Part shown: in pieces, positions 54,277 through 62,700 of the stretch
How positions within the stretch are numbered: the stretch's first letter is position 1
How the letters are laid out: each line of letters opens with the position of its first letter
DNA from: Alphaproteobacteria bacterium
Lineage (GTDB): Bacteria > Pseudomonadota > Alphaproteobacteria > Rs-D84
DNA: 64,000 nt
NCBI GenBank assembly: GCA_017615655.1
Contig: JAFZZS010000002.1
Span: 129,114 to 193,113, forward strand
Reading direction: 5' to 3'
Translations under genes and position numbers: made by a program
The notes under the pieces: model-generated
What the model was told of the DNA's origin: nothing
Database searches by the model: none
The model's input: the letters and a program-made list of their open reading frames with translations, nothing else

Positions 54277-55513
54277 ATGACAATTTGTGAATAACCAATC
54301 CACTGCGAAGTTTGGGTTCAAACCATGTCGTCTTTGGTGGCATAATATTTCCAGTATCGGCAATATCAATAATTTGACGCATTGTAACCGGGTACAACGC
54401 AAATGCTGCGACCATTTCGCCACTATCAACGCGCTTTTGTAATTCACCCAGTCCGCGAATACCACCGACGAAGTCGATACGTTTACTGGTGCGCAAATCA
54501 CCAAGGTTTAATATTTTATCAAACACCAAATTGGACAGAACAGTAACATCCAAAACACCAATTGGATCGTTATCGTTGTATGTGCCTGGCTTTGCGGTCA
54601 ATGAGTACCATTTGCCGTTTAGATACATTCCAAAATTATGTAATTTTGTCGGTTTGTATATTTCAGTACCCATTTCGACAACATCAAAAGATTCCGAAAG
54701 TTTCGCCAAGAATTGTTCTGGGGTCAAACCGTTTAAATCTTTGACTACGCGATTATAGTCAATTACTTTTAATTGGCTTTCTGGGAATATCACGGCCAAG
54801 AAATAGTTATATTCTTCGTTTCCGGTGTGATTCGGATTTTGTTCACGCTTTTCTGCGCCGACACGTGCCGCCGCTGCGGTACGGTGATGACCATCCGCCA
54901 CATACATTGCTGGAATGCTTTTGAATATTTCAGTAATGCGTGCGTTTATTGCGTCATCACGAATCGCCCAGAATTTATGACCGAAACCATCGGCAGCAAC
55001 AAAATCATATTCTGGTTCATGGGTTTTAACAAAGTTTGCAACGATTTCGTTCATTTCGGCAACATCAGGATATGCAAAGAACACTGGTTCAATATTCGCA
55101 TTTTGAATGCGAACATGAATCATGCGATCATCTTCTTTGTCTTTACGTGTCAATTCATGCTTTTTAATTTTGCCGGTCATATAGTCATCAACATTTGCCG
55201 CCGCGACCAAACCATACTGTGTGCGCCCATCCATTGTCTGTGCATAGATGTAGTACATTTCTTTATCGTCTTGGACCAACCAACCGCGATCTTGCCACAG
55301 TTTGAAATTTTCAACGGCTTTGTCGTAGACAGGCTGACTGTGTTCATCGGCAATCGGGTCAAAATCGATTTCTGGTTTAATGATATGCAGCAATGATTTT
55401 TCACCGGCCTCGGCCTTGGCTTCCGCTGAATTCAAAACGTCATATGGACGCGATGCAACCTCGGCGGCGATTTCTTTTGGTGGACGAACACCTGCAAATG
55501 GTTTTATTTTCAT
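54275..55513 (-). CDS. DUF1015 family protein
   Basis: The 412-residue protein has the DUF1015 landmarks: KPFAGVRPPKEIAAEVASRPYDV at the start, KIKKHELTRKDKEDDR at about 115-130, and the ADGHHRTAAAA motif at 206-216. ADGHHR is shared with ParB/sulfiredoxin-like and SerK-type phosphotransferases, so nucleotide binding is plausible; the biological role is unknown. AGAAGGAGATG gives a strong ribosome-binding site. In many Alphaproteobacteria this gene accompanies serine biosynthesis genes; here it stands alone. Confidence 0.85.
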   Translation of the reverse strand: MKIKPFAGVRPPKEIAAEVASRPYDVLNSAEAKAEAGEKSLLHIIKPEIDFDPIADEHSQPVYDKAVENFKLWQDRGWLVQDDKEMYYIYAQTMDGRTQYGLVAAANVDDYMTGKIKKHELTRKDKEDDRMIHVRIQNANIEPVFFAYPDVAEMNEIVANFVKTHEPEYDFVAADGFGHKFWAIRDDAINARITEIFKSIPAMYVADGHHRTAAAARVGAEKREQNPNHTGNEEYNYFLAVIFPESQLKVIDYNRVVKDLNGLTPEQFLAKLSESFDVVEMGTEIYKPTKLHNFGMYLNGKWYSLTAKPGTYNDNDPIGVLDVTVLSNLVFDKILNLGDLRTSKRIDFVGGIRGLGELQKRVDSGEMVAAFALYPVTMRQIIDIADTGNIMPPKTTWFEPKLRSGLVIHKLS

Positions 55514-55644
55514 AACATCTCCTTCTGTTAAACCGCATGGATTATAAACTCATTTTTTTAAAAGGCAACTATACATTTTTTGATGTTTTTTGCATTTTGC
55601 AAAAATAAAAAATTTGAAAATGAGTGTAACTCATTGATACTTCG

Positions 55645-55694
55645 TTTTTTTTTTTTTTTTTTGAACTTGATTCAACGGGTTGTGTCTGATATAA
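55645..55694 (+). promoter_or_regulatory. Poly-T tract plus promoter (copy 2)
   Basis: A run of 18 T (55645-55662), then TTGAACTTGATTCAACGGG and TATAAT about 30 bases later, as at 7996-8047. Identity continues through the ribosome-binding site and signal-peptide codons. Confidence 0.7.
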
Positions 55695-55726
55695 TTCATA
55701 TGAACAAACGAAGGGGGAAAATTTCC

Positions 55727-56413
55727 ATGAAAAAGATATTACTAACATCAATACTTGCGGTTATTGTAGGAACAACAATAGTGAACGCAGATAATGATAA
55801 AACTGTAACATCCAAGAACTATGTTGATACACAAATTGGCACAAGACAGGAAAAAATCACTGCCGGTACAACGGGTAATGTGGTTCTGTATAACGGAACT
55901 AGCAATGATGGACAAACACAATTTACGGGTCGGGCAGTTTACGACGGAGCAAACGATTATAATTCATCCACTGATTCCAATAAACTTATCACTGCGGGTG
56001 CGGTGGATGGTATGGTGGGCGATGTCTATGATTATGTAGACGATGAAATATCAAACATTCCAACACCCGAATTACCGACCGGAACCGCCGATACTGTTGT
56101 TATGTATGATTCTAATGGTGAAATTGGCGGGGAACGTGAAATAAATAATATATCCTTCTTCGGTTCTGATGGCGGTGCCTTTGCAGATAATAATCCTGAT
56201 GCATTGGTAACGGTTGGCAATTTGTCGGAGAGCATCGTTCAAAGTTTATCAAGCAATGGCGATTATACCGGCAGCCGCAACATACCGACTGCAGTTGCTG
56301 TTGTGGGATTTGCCCAACCGAAAAAAGTTTGTGCTGGGTGGCCGGATGGAACGACAACACCCGATCCAACACATACTGATGCAAATTGTGTGTTATGGGA
56401 TTTGCCTTATTAG
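55727..56413 (+). CDS. Exported surface protein (poly-T promoter family, copy 2)
   Basis: The 228-residue protein has a signal peptide (MKKILLTSILAVIVGTTIVNA). TSKNYVDTQIGTRQ follows, shared with the 8077 product. The mature part is Gly/Asn/Thr-rich and ends C-X16-C-V-L-W-D-L-P-Y. ATG 55727 has AGGGGG upstream. An in-frame extension back to 55580 reads through the poly-T tract and is rejected. The mature parts of the two copies differ, so the promoter/leader seems to be a cassette in front of different surface proteins. No function recognised. Confidence 0.78.
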   Translation: MKKILLTSILAVIVGTTIVNADNDKTVTSKNYVDTQIGTRQEKITAGTTGNVVLYNGTSNDGQTQFTGRAVYDGANDYNSSTDSNKLITAGAVDGMVGDVYDYVDDEISNIPTPELPTGTADTVVMYDSNGEIGGEREINNISFFGSDGGAFADNNPDALVTVGNLSESIVQSLSSNGDYTGSRNIPTAVAVVGFAQPKKVCAGWPDGTTTPDPTHTDANCVLWDLPY

Positions 56414-56424
56414 TAAAAATCTTA

Positions 56425-56450
56425 GAACCGCCCGTTTGGGCGGTTTTTTT
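56425..56450 (+). terminator. Rho-independent terminator
   Basis: ACCGCCC-GTTT-GGGCGGT stem with a T-run. Confidence 0.92.
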
Positions 56451-56546
56451 ATTTCCTATTTATTTTTGTTTTCTACTTTGGTGCTTAATTCAATTGGAGC
56501 CCCAAAACGCAACTCGGCAATGCATGCCAATGTATCACTGTCGCCA

Positions 56547-57629
56547 CTATTGTTCTAGTGCGATGTCGAAAATCATTTCTTGTTGTGTCGCATCTAACGG
56601 GTGATATTGAAACGGAATATTAGCAAAATTTATTTTGTTCATATCAATACGGCGCAGAGCGCGGTTATACATTGTGTGATAGTAAATAATCCGGTTTGTT
56701 ATATCGGTTGCAATGGTCCATTGGGTTGATGACGGCATATCGAATTTTGCGGTACCTGTTTTAAATGCAGTGCCAAATGGAACATCCACATTATTCAACA
56801 AATGGAACGATTGCATTGCAGTGTCAAAACCGGTGTCTTGTTGTATTGCATAGTTCTTGAAAAATGCCATACGAACAAATCGCGACGGTGATGAGAAATC
56901 ACCCGGCAACCCCAGCAGTCCTGTTCCGTGACTAAGCGACCGCAGTGTAATTGGACCAAATTTTACCGGGTCTTCGGTGCCAGAACGAATATTGATATAA
57001 TTATTCAAATTCGTTAAATGCCATGGCAAGCCCGGTGCATTTGCGATTACCCCCAACGGATTTTCATAGAAATGCGGAATACCGTTTACGATTTCCAGTA
57101 CAACCTGGTGGCCATTTGGTTCGGTAATGCGCCAATGAACCGTTGATGCGGTTGGATCTATATTGATTATGTTAACGTTATCAATTGCATCTTTGACTTC
57201 GGCGATTGTTGAAAATTGTGACAGTATCCATGATACAACCTGAAAATCTGCAAGTGAATTGGCTTTCATTGCTGGCGAATATGGCTGGTATTTGCCATAG
57301 TCGGGAAAGTAGAATAGGGCGGCGGACAGGCCGGCTTCGTTCGTACCATCGACAACGAATTCGGGTTGTTGCATACCAAGTCCGACGAATCCGTATCTTG
57401 CGGTAAATTTCATCCCATTTTGTGTCCCGTCGGGCAGTAACGATTGTTCATTATGTCCACGTGGTACCACGACATATATATTATTCATTTTGGAACCCGC
57501 CCAATCGACAGTACGGGCAACGACCACTGATTTATCTTTTGCGGTCATTGTTATTCCAGTACAAGCATTTGCATTGTTTGCAATAACGGCACAAATTGCA
57601 GATATAGATATAATTGGTAAAAATTTCAT
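56547..57629 (-). CDS. Choloylglycine hydrolase family (bile salt hydrolase / penicillin acylase-type), exported
   Basis: This 360-residue Ntn hydrolase has a signal peptide whose cleavage (NNANA|C23) would expose the catalytic Cys. All key positions of bile salt hydrolases are present: C23, R39 and D42 (VVVARTVDW), N97 (DGTNEAGL), N197 (ANAPGLPWHLTNL) and R250 (SSPSRFVRM). The family hydrolyses linear amides: conjugated bile salts, penicillin V or acyl-homoserine lactones. The substrate cannot be read from sequence, but bile salts fit a gut host. Most Gram-positive BSHs are cytoplasmic; here a periplasmic enzyme is predicted. AAAAGGAAC precedes the ATG. It is a single gene. Confidence 0.88.
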   Translation of the reverse strand: MKFLPIISISAICAVIANNANACTGITMTAKDKSVVVARTVDWAGSKMNNIYVVVPRGHNEQSLLPDGTQNGMKFTARYGFVGLGMQQPEFVVDGTNEAGLSAALFYFPDYGKYQPYSPAMKANSLADFQVVSWILSQFSTIAEVKDAIDNVNIINIDPTASTVHWRITEPNGHQVVLEIVNGIPHFYENPLGVIANAPGLPWHLTNLNNYINIRSGTEDPVKFGPITLRSLSHGTGLLGLPGDFSSPSRFVRMAFFKNYAIQQDTGFDTAMQSFHLLNNVDVPFGTAFKTGTAKFDMPSSTQWTIATDITNRIIYYHTMYNRALRRIDMNKINFANIPFQYHPLDATQQEMIFDIALEQ

Positions 57630-57723
57630 TTCGTGTTCCTTTTGGTTTGGTTACAAGAATTATATTTGTGATCCGTGGGTTAAAACCATAGGAATGAATT
57701 TTCAGACAATTTGTATTTTTTCA

Positions 57724-57752
57724 TTGCAAAACGCGTGTGGGCGGTATATAAT
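57724..57752 (+). promoter_or_regulatory. tRNA-Gln promoter
   Basis: TTGCAA (57724-57729), 17 bases, TATAAT (57747-57752). Confidence 0.7.
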
Positions 57753-57763
57753 TCCCGCTGCCT

Positions 57764-57837
57764 TGGGGCATAGTTTAATGGTAGAACATCGGACTCTGAC
57801 TCCGCTAGTATTGGTTCGAATCCAGTTGCCCCAACCA
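57764..57837 (+). tRNA. tRNA-Gln (anticodon CTG)
   Basis: The acceptor TGGGGCA/TGCCCCA, D arm AGTTTAATGGTAGAAC, anticodon loop CTCTGAC (anticodon 57796-57798 = CTG), T arm TTGGTTCGAATCCAG and encoded CCA are present. The outermost pair of the anticodon stem is a mismatch. Confidence 0.92.
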
Positions 57838-57847
57838 AGATTTATGT

Positions 57848-58076
57848 TAGGGGCTGAGAAAATCCTGAATTTCTGCGAGAAAGGAAAGATTTTATGTCAG
57901 CCCCAACTAAAAACTCCCAAAAATTTGTAACCAATTTGTTACCAAATCATAAGTTTGCACGTAATTTGTTTTTACGAAATGGCACTTTTTAATTTTTCTT
58001 TAGTTTTATTAATATATTGTCTAATCTTACTTAAGTTGGCGCGCGAATTGCGCAGATAGCACAACCAGTAATAAAT
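57848..58076. other. Gene-free stretch after tRNA-Gln
   Basis: It holds an inverted repeat GGGGCTGA (about 57849) / TCAGCCCC (about 57897), then AT-rich sequence without a supported gene. A tRNA-proximal integration scar is possible but no direct repeat of the tRNA end was seen. Confidence 0.35.
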
Positions 58077-58104
58077 AAAAAAAGACCCAGTCGGGTCTTT
58101 TTTT
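58077..58104. terminator. Bidirectional terminator
   Basis: AAAAAAGACCC-AGTC-GGGTCTTTTTT; it serves the minus-strand flavodoxin gene. Confidence 0.9.
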
Positions 58105-58119
58105 ATTAAATTTGTTTTG

Positions 58120-58728
58120 TTATTTAATCACGCACATTGGCATAACGTATTCAAATACCCACGAATCTAAATTTTTTTCGTCTTGTTCGGATATATTCAT
58201 GGGAAAGCGTTTCCCTCTATCAACATAGGCTTTTGGTGCCAATGCTTCAATATTCTTGTAAATACCATCTATATCGCTGCTGCCAGATGTTGCGAATGGT
58301 ATAATTTCTTTGCCATCAAAATTATAACTTTCTATGAATGTATCAATTATACTTGGTTCACGATCCCACCAGATTGGGAACCCAACAAAAATAACGTCGT
58401 ATTTATCAATGTTTTTCACTTTGTTTACAATCGCAGGACGAGAGGCAGGGTCATTCATTTCAATTGACGATCGACTTTGTTTATTGTGCCAGTTCAAATC
58501 TGCCTCGGTATAGGGCTGTTTTGGTTTGATTTCAAATAAATCGGTGTTGATACCGTGGCTCTTGGACACCTGGTATATTTTTTCTGCAACTTTTGCGGTG
58601 TTGCTAGTTGCACTAAAGTACGCGACCAGCACCGCGGAACTTGGACAACGGTTTTCGGCTACAGCATTCGCGTTACCCGCAACGAAAACAGATACAACAA
58701 GTGTTAATATGTATAATATTCTTTTCAT
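58120..58728 (-). CDS. Exported flavodoxin-fold protein
   Basis: The 202-residue protein has a signal peptide (MKRILYILTLVVSVFVAGNANA). The flavodoxin-fold FMN-binding loops follow: VLVAYFSATSNTAKVAEKI (about 33-51), DVIFVGFPIWWDREPS and IPFATSGSSDI. This pattern is that of the Flavodoxin_4-type family often found in gut bacteria. An exported flavodoxin may act in periplasmic electron transfer or quinone/disulfide reduction; that is inference. Length is normal and the terminator at 58077 follows. Confidence 0.82.
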   Translation of the reverse strand: MKRILYILTLVVSVFVAGNANAVAENRCPSSAVLVAYFSATSNTAKVAEKIYQVSKSHGINTDLFEIKPKQPYTEADLNWHNKQSRSSIEMNDPASRPAIVNKVKNIDKYDVIFVGFPIWWDREPSIIDTFIESYNFDGKEIIPFATSGSSDIDGIYKNIEALAPKAYVDRGKRFPMNISEQDEKNLDSWVFEYVMPMCVIK

Positions 58729-58800
58729 GTGACTTCTCTCTCACCGTATTTTATCATACATCACAAAAGTTTTCAATTAAATCGATTTGATTTCGTGTTT

Positions 58801-59541
58801 TTATTTTTTGTTGATATATGCAATGTATTTTTCAGTATAGAATTTCAAGATTTCTATACCAAGTGAATCATAACCACGCCGTGACCAATGACGATTAGCA
58901 TTTCTAAAATCTTGCATCAAATCGCCAAACCCGGCGTTTTCATAATCTATGAAACCAATTACATCCATTGTTTTGGGATTCAAAATAAAATTGCCCCCAA
59001 TATCACGGTGCCCCCAACCATACATAAATCCGGGGCGCCCCGCATCACGCGGTTTTAAATCACCTAGTGTGCGTGGATCGGTTGTCGACATTGTAAATAT
59101 AAAGTCCGCAATTTGTGATGCGATTTTTGCGCGATTCGCGTCAAACCTTTTACGATCTACGTCCGCCAGTGTTACACCATCAATAAAATCATATTTTTTT
59201 ATGTACCGACCATTGTGTTTAATTATTTCAAGTGTTGGAACCGTGATAGATAGTTTTTTTGCAAAATAATCGGTGATGCGTTTTTCTTTCGTGGGATCTT
59301 CGTCTGTGCCATCATGAATTGGAAATTTGAATACATATTTTCTATTTGCCACGACAATATAGTTCAAACATCCATGTCCGACATATGTGTCCAGTTTGAC
59401 ATTTTTATCGCCCATGTAGTTACGTACAAATTCCAGACACCATTTTGTTTCAAATTGTAATTTGGTGCGAAATTTTTTACGACGAGACTCGTTCGGAATA
59501 AATCCAGATATAATGTTCGCAACCCATCGTTTTAATCGCAT
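58801..59541 (-). CDS. APH-like phosphotransferase, possibly LPS-modifying
   Basis: This 246-residue protein has a basic amphipathic N-terminus (RWVANIISGFIPNESRRKKFR) similar to that of LPS/lipid-A-modifying and glycosyltransferase proteins. A protein-kinase/APH-type fold follows: nucleotide-binding YVGHGCLNYIVVANRKYVFKF, and the catalytic loop WGHRDIGGNFILN (HxD..N) at about 173-185. The metal-binding DFG-like IDYENAGFGD follows. Sugar or lipid phosphorylation is inferred. There is no signal peptide, so it acts at the cytoplasmic face. Confidence 0.75.
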   Translation of the reverse strand: MRLKRWVANIISGFIPNESRRKKFRTKLQFETKWCLEFVRNYMGDKNVKLDTYVGHGCLNYIVVANRKYVFKFPIHDGTDEDPTKEKRITDYFAKKLSITVPTLEIIKHNGRYIKKYDFIDGVTLADVDRKRFDANRAKIASQIADFIFTMSTTDPRTLGDLKPRDAGRPGFMYGWGHRDIGGNFILNPKTMDVIGFIDYENAGFGDLMQDFRNANRHWSRRGYDSLGIEILKFYTEKYIAYINKK

Positions 59542-59729
59542 TTTTTATATTCCATGTTGTTATTAAGATTGTTTTCCTTGCTTGCTATGTTACGTTGTTG
59601 CAGTAAAAAAATCAATACAGAAAAGTATATCAGCACTAGTATCATTATTAATGTCTTGTAATATTTTTTATTTTTTTCTAAATTAAAACTTGCAAAGTGG
59701 TTAATAGCATGATTAAATAATAACATCAT
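59532..59729 (-). CDS. Possible small single-TM protein
   Basis: A 65-residue frame with one hydrophobic segment (LIMILVLIYFSVLIFLLQ) overlaps the start of the APH-like gene by 10 bases. No ribosome-binding site is visible and the composition is AT-rich, so it may be spurious. Confidence 0.25.
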   Translation of the reverse strand: MMLLFNHAINHFASFNLEKNKKYYKTLIMILVLIYFSVLIFLLQQRNIASKENNLNNNMEYKKCD

Positions 59730-59751
59730 ACAAAAGGAAAGGAGAAGAGAT

Positions 59752-62700
59752 ATGCATAAACTTCACGGTGTTTTGCTAGGTGTTTCTGTTTTACCAGCGT
59801 TGCTGATTGCCCCTGCAATGGCAGATGCCCCAGTGACCGATCATCCCGTATTCGTGTTTGGTGATGTGACATTTGATAATCAACACGTCGCAAATGGCGA
59901 GGCTGCGTTTGGTGGTCGCCGTATGGATAACTGGGAAGGTAATATGTACCAAAATGATTTTCCAAGATATCAGATGGTTGGGCGTTCGATGACGATGTCT
60001 AACAGTGATGCATATATTGGACCTGTAACATTGACGATGCGCGAATTGACTGGTGAAGATGCATTCGCATTTAACTATCAGATTAACGAGGTTGATGTTG
60101 ATTTGGCAAATTTGGCTGGTGTTACATGGAACCAAGATTATTCTACGGTGTTCTCTGAGGTATCAGATATTATAGGTGAAAGTAATGCTGGATATACCGC
60201 TAGACCAGTTTATGCGATGGCGCAACGTGATGATAGCCAGGTGGCAGGTTCGTTATCATTTGATAATTCAACGGTGATGGTCGATGGTGCAACTATAAAT
60301 GCAAACACAATATCCATTACAAATGGTTCAGTGTTGACGTTTGTGAAACAGGATCACAGTAAGTTGGGCGCATTTTTAGAAGGTGTGATAGATTCTGATG
60401 GTAACACAACATTGACCGCAGACACGATGACGGTTAATAATTCACAACTTAATGTAAACAGTGGCGCCACATTAAATATTACTACAACCGATACAGAAAC
60501 AGGAACGACATTCAGCAACCTTTCTACTGATAAAGGGGCGTTGTCTGTTATAGATGGTTCTGCACACATTAGTGGTGCAAGATTGGTGTTTGATAATAAT
60601 ACATCATCATCGCATGGTGCGGGTCTGTATTACAAGGTAACAGATGATGGACTGACATCATCGGTTGTATTGGATGCTGACAGTATAATATTCAGCAATA
60701 ATACATCAAATTATTCGGCCAGCAGTGGTGGTGCATTATTCAATTCCGGCGGTGATGTTTCGATCTTGGGTGATACCAACACGTTCACAGGCAATCAAAT
60801 ACTTGGCACGGATGTTGATGAAAAACTGTTTAAACGTGGCGGCGGCGCGATTGCAAATCAATCTTATGAAACAGAATCTAACACCGAACCAAAGGTCCCT
60901 TTGAATGCCACAATGGTTATCGGGACGGCCAACAGCACGAACACATTTTCGGGTAACACATCGTCTATGAACGGTGGTGCAATAATGAATCGTGCGGTTG
61001 ATACCGATGGTGATGCAACATTGACAATTAATGGTACAACGACATTTACAGGAAATATCGCAGCATTAAACGGTGGTGCAATTTACAATATGCAAAAAAA
61101 TGGTCACACCGCGACAGTCAATTTGAACAATGGTTCATATACATTTACCGGTAACTCGGCGACTGGTGAAGGTGGTGCAATTTACAATGCTGGCACAATG
61201 ACTATTGCAAATGCCGGGTTTGATCACAATAGTGCGAAATCCGGTGGCGCAATTAGAAATATTTCTGGTGCTACTTTAACTCTTAACAATGCTGATTTTA
61301 CGTTAAATACTACAACAACAGGTTCTGGCGCCGCAATTTATTCTGGTGGCACGTTAAATATTGATGGTGGTACGTATTCATCAAATACTGCAGCAACTAG
61401 TGGCGGTGCAATATATATGTCAAAAGGTACTGTTGCAAACGCGACCTTTACAGGAAATAATGCGGCATCTGGTGGGGCGATGCATGTTGATAGTGCTGCT
61501 ACTACGCCCGTAGTTATTTCTGGTTCAACATTCACGAATAATACGGCAACGACTCAGGGTGGTGCGATAAATGCTCGTTCTTCACAACTTGCTATTTCAA
61601 ACAGTTCGTTTGAAGGTAACAGCTCAGAAGGTAAAGCTGGTGCCCTGTATCTATCACAAATAACGACTATTACGGATACGTCATTTAGAAATAATACAGC
61701 AGGAACTGAAGGTGGCGCTATTTATCATTACAGTAACAAAAAGTTAACCATCAATGCTGATCAAGAAAATGTTGAGTTTTCTGGTAATACAGCCAATGGT
61801 GTTGGTAATGATATTTATGCGTCTTCGGCATACACTTTGTATCTGAATGCCAATACAGGTAGATCCATTTCTATGGATGGTGGTATTGTTGGCAAGGATG
61901 CATCTAATAAGACAACAATTAGTATTAACAGTGATAGTACGATTAATGGCGGAACCATTGAAATTGCTAATGCGCTTAAATATGCGACTGTTACACATAG
62001 TAATGGTGAATTGCATTTAATTAACACCGATTTAACTGATACAACTATTTCGGTGGCATCAGATGCAACCATTAACACGATTGACGATTTGATCAATGAT
62101 TATGTCGGCAAGGTTTATTTGGATACTGGTGCGATTATTGCGGGTGATATTGATTATGCAAATGGTATTGCAGATATGTACTCAGCGGCCGCTGGTGCAA
62201 CCGAGGTCAATTATAGATTGGCAAACGCACTGAATATTGGTAACGGTGGTCCAAAAACGATTCACGTTGTTGATGGTGATGTGCTGGTGAACAGCACCGC
62301 GTTCAATTGGTTCAACAGTGAGACAGGTATGACATTGGCTTCTTCGGGTAATGCCGACGGTGATATCGTTGTTACTGGTTTGTCCGGTGGGTTGAATATG
62401 GCGGTTGATATCACAGACGAAACGGCCCAAGAAGTTGAATATAACTTGACGGCCGCAACGGAAACATTTGATGGAACCGACAATACAATCCAAAATGCAA
62501 CGTTCACGATTACCGGTAACGGTAACACAGAAGGTTCTAATACATTGGTATTCGGATCTGACTTGATCGTTGATGGTAATTCAGAATTGACTTTGAATGA
62601 CATTGTTTTGGACATGGTTGATGGTGAAGAAATTCAGGTCGCCGAAGGCGCGGCTCTCACTATCAACAATGCACATGTTGGTGTGAACCTGAACAATGCT

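Noticed and set aside
55580..55726. N-terminal extension of the 55727 gene through the poly-T tract
   Set aside because: It would precede a clear ribosome-binding site and signal peptide and translate the promoter itself.
57490..57930. Plus-strand frame over tRNA-Gln
   Set aside because: It overlaps the tRNA and the start of the hydrolase gene and has no domain signature.
57848..58076. Attachment site of an integrated element after tRNA-Gln
   Set aside because: No direct repeat of the tRNA 3' end and no integrase next to it were found in the window.
59752..60120. Minus-strand frames antisense to the start of the giant surface protein
   Set aside because: The plus-strand frame has a strong ribosome-binding site and signal peptide and stays open for over 4 kb.
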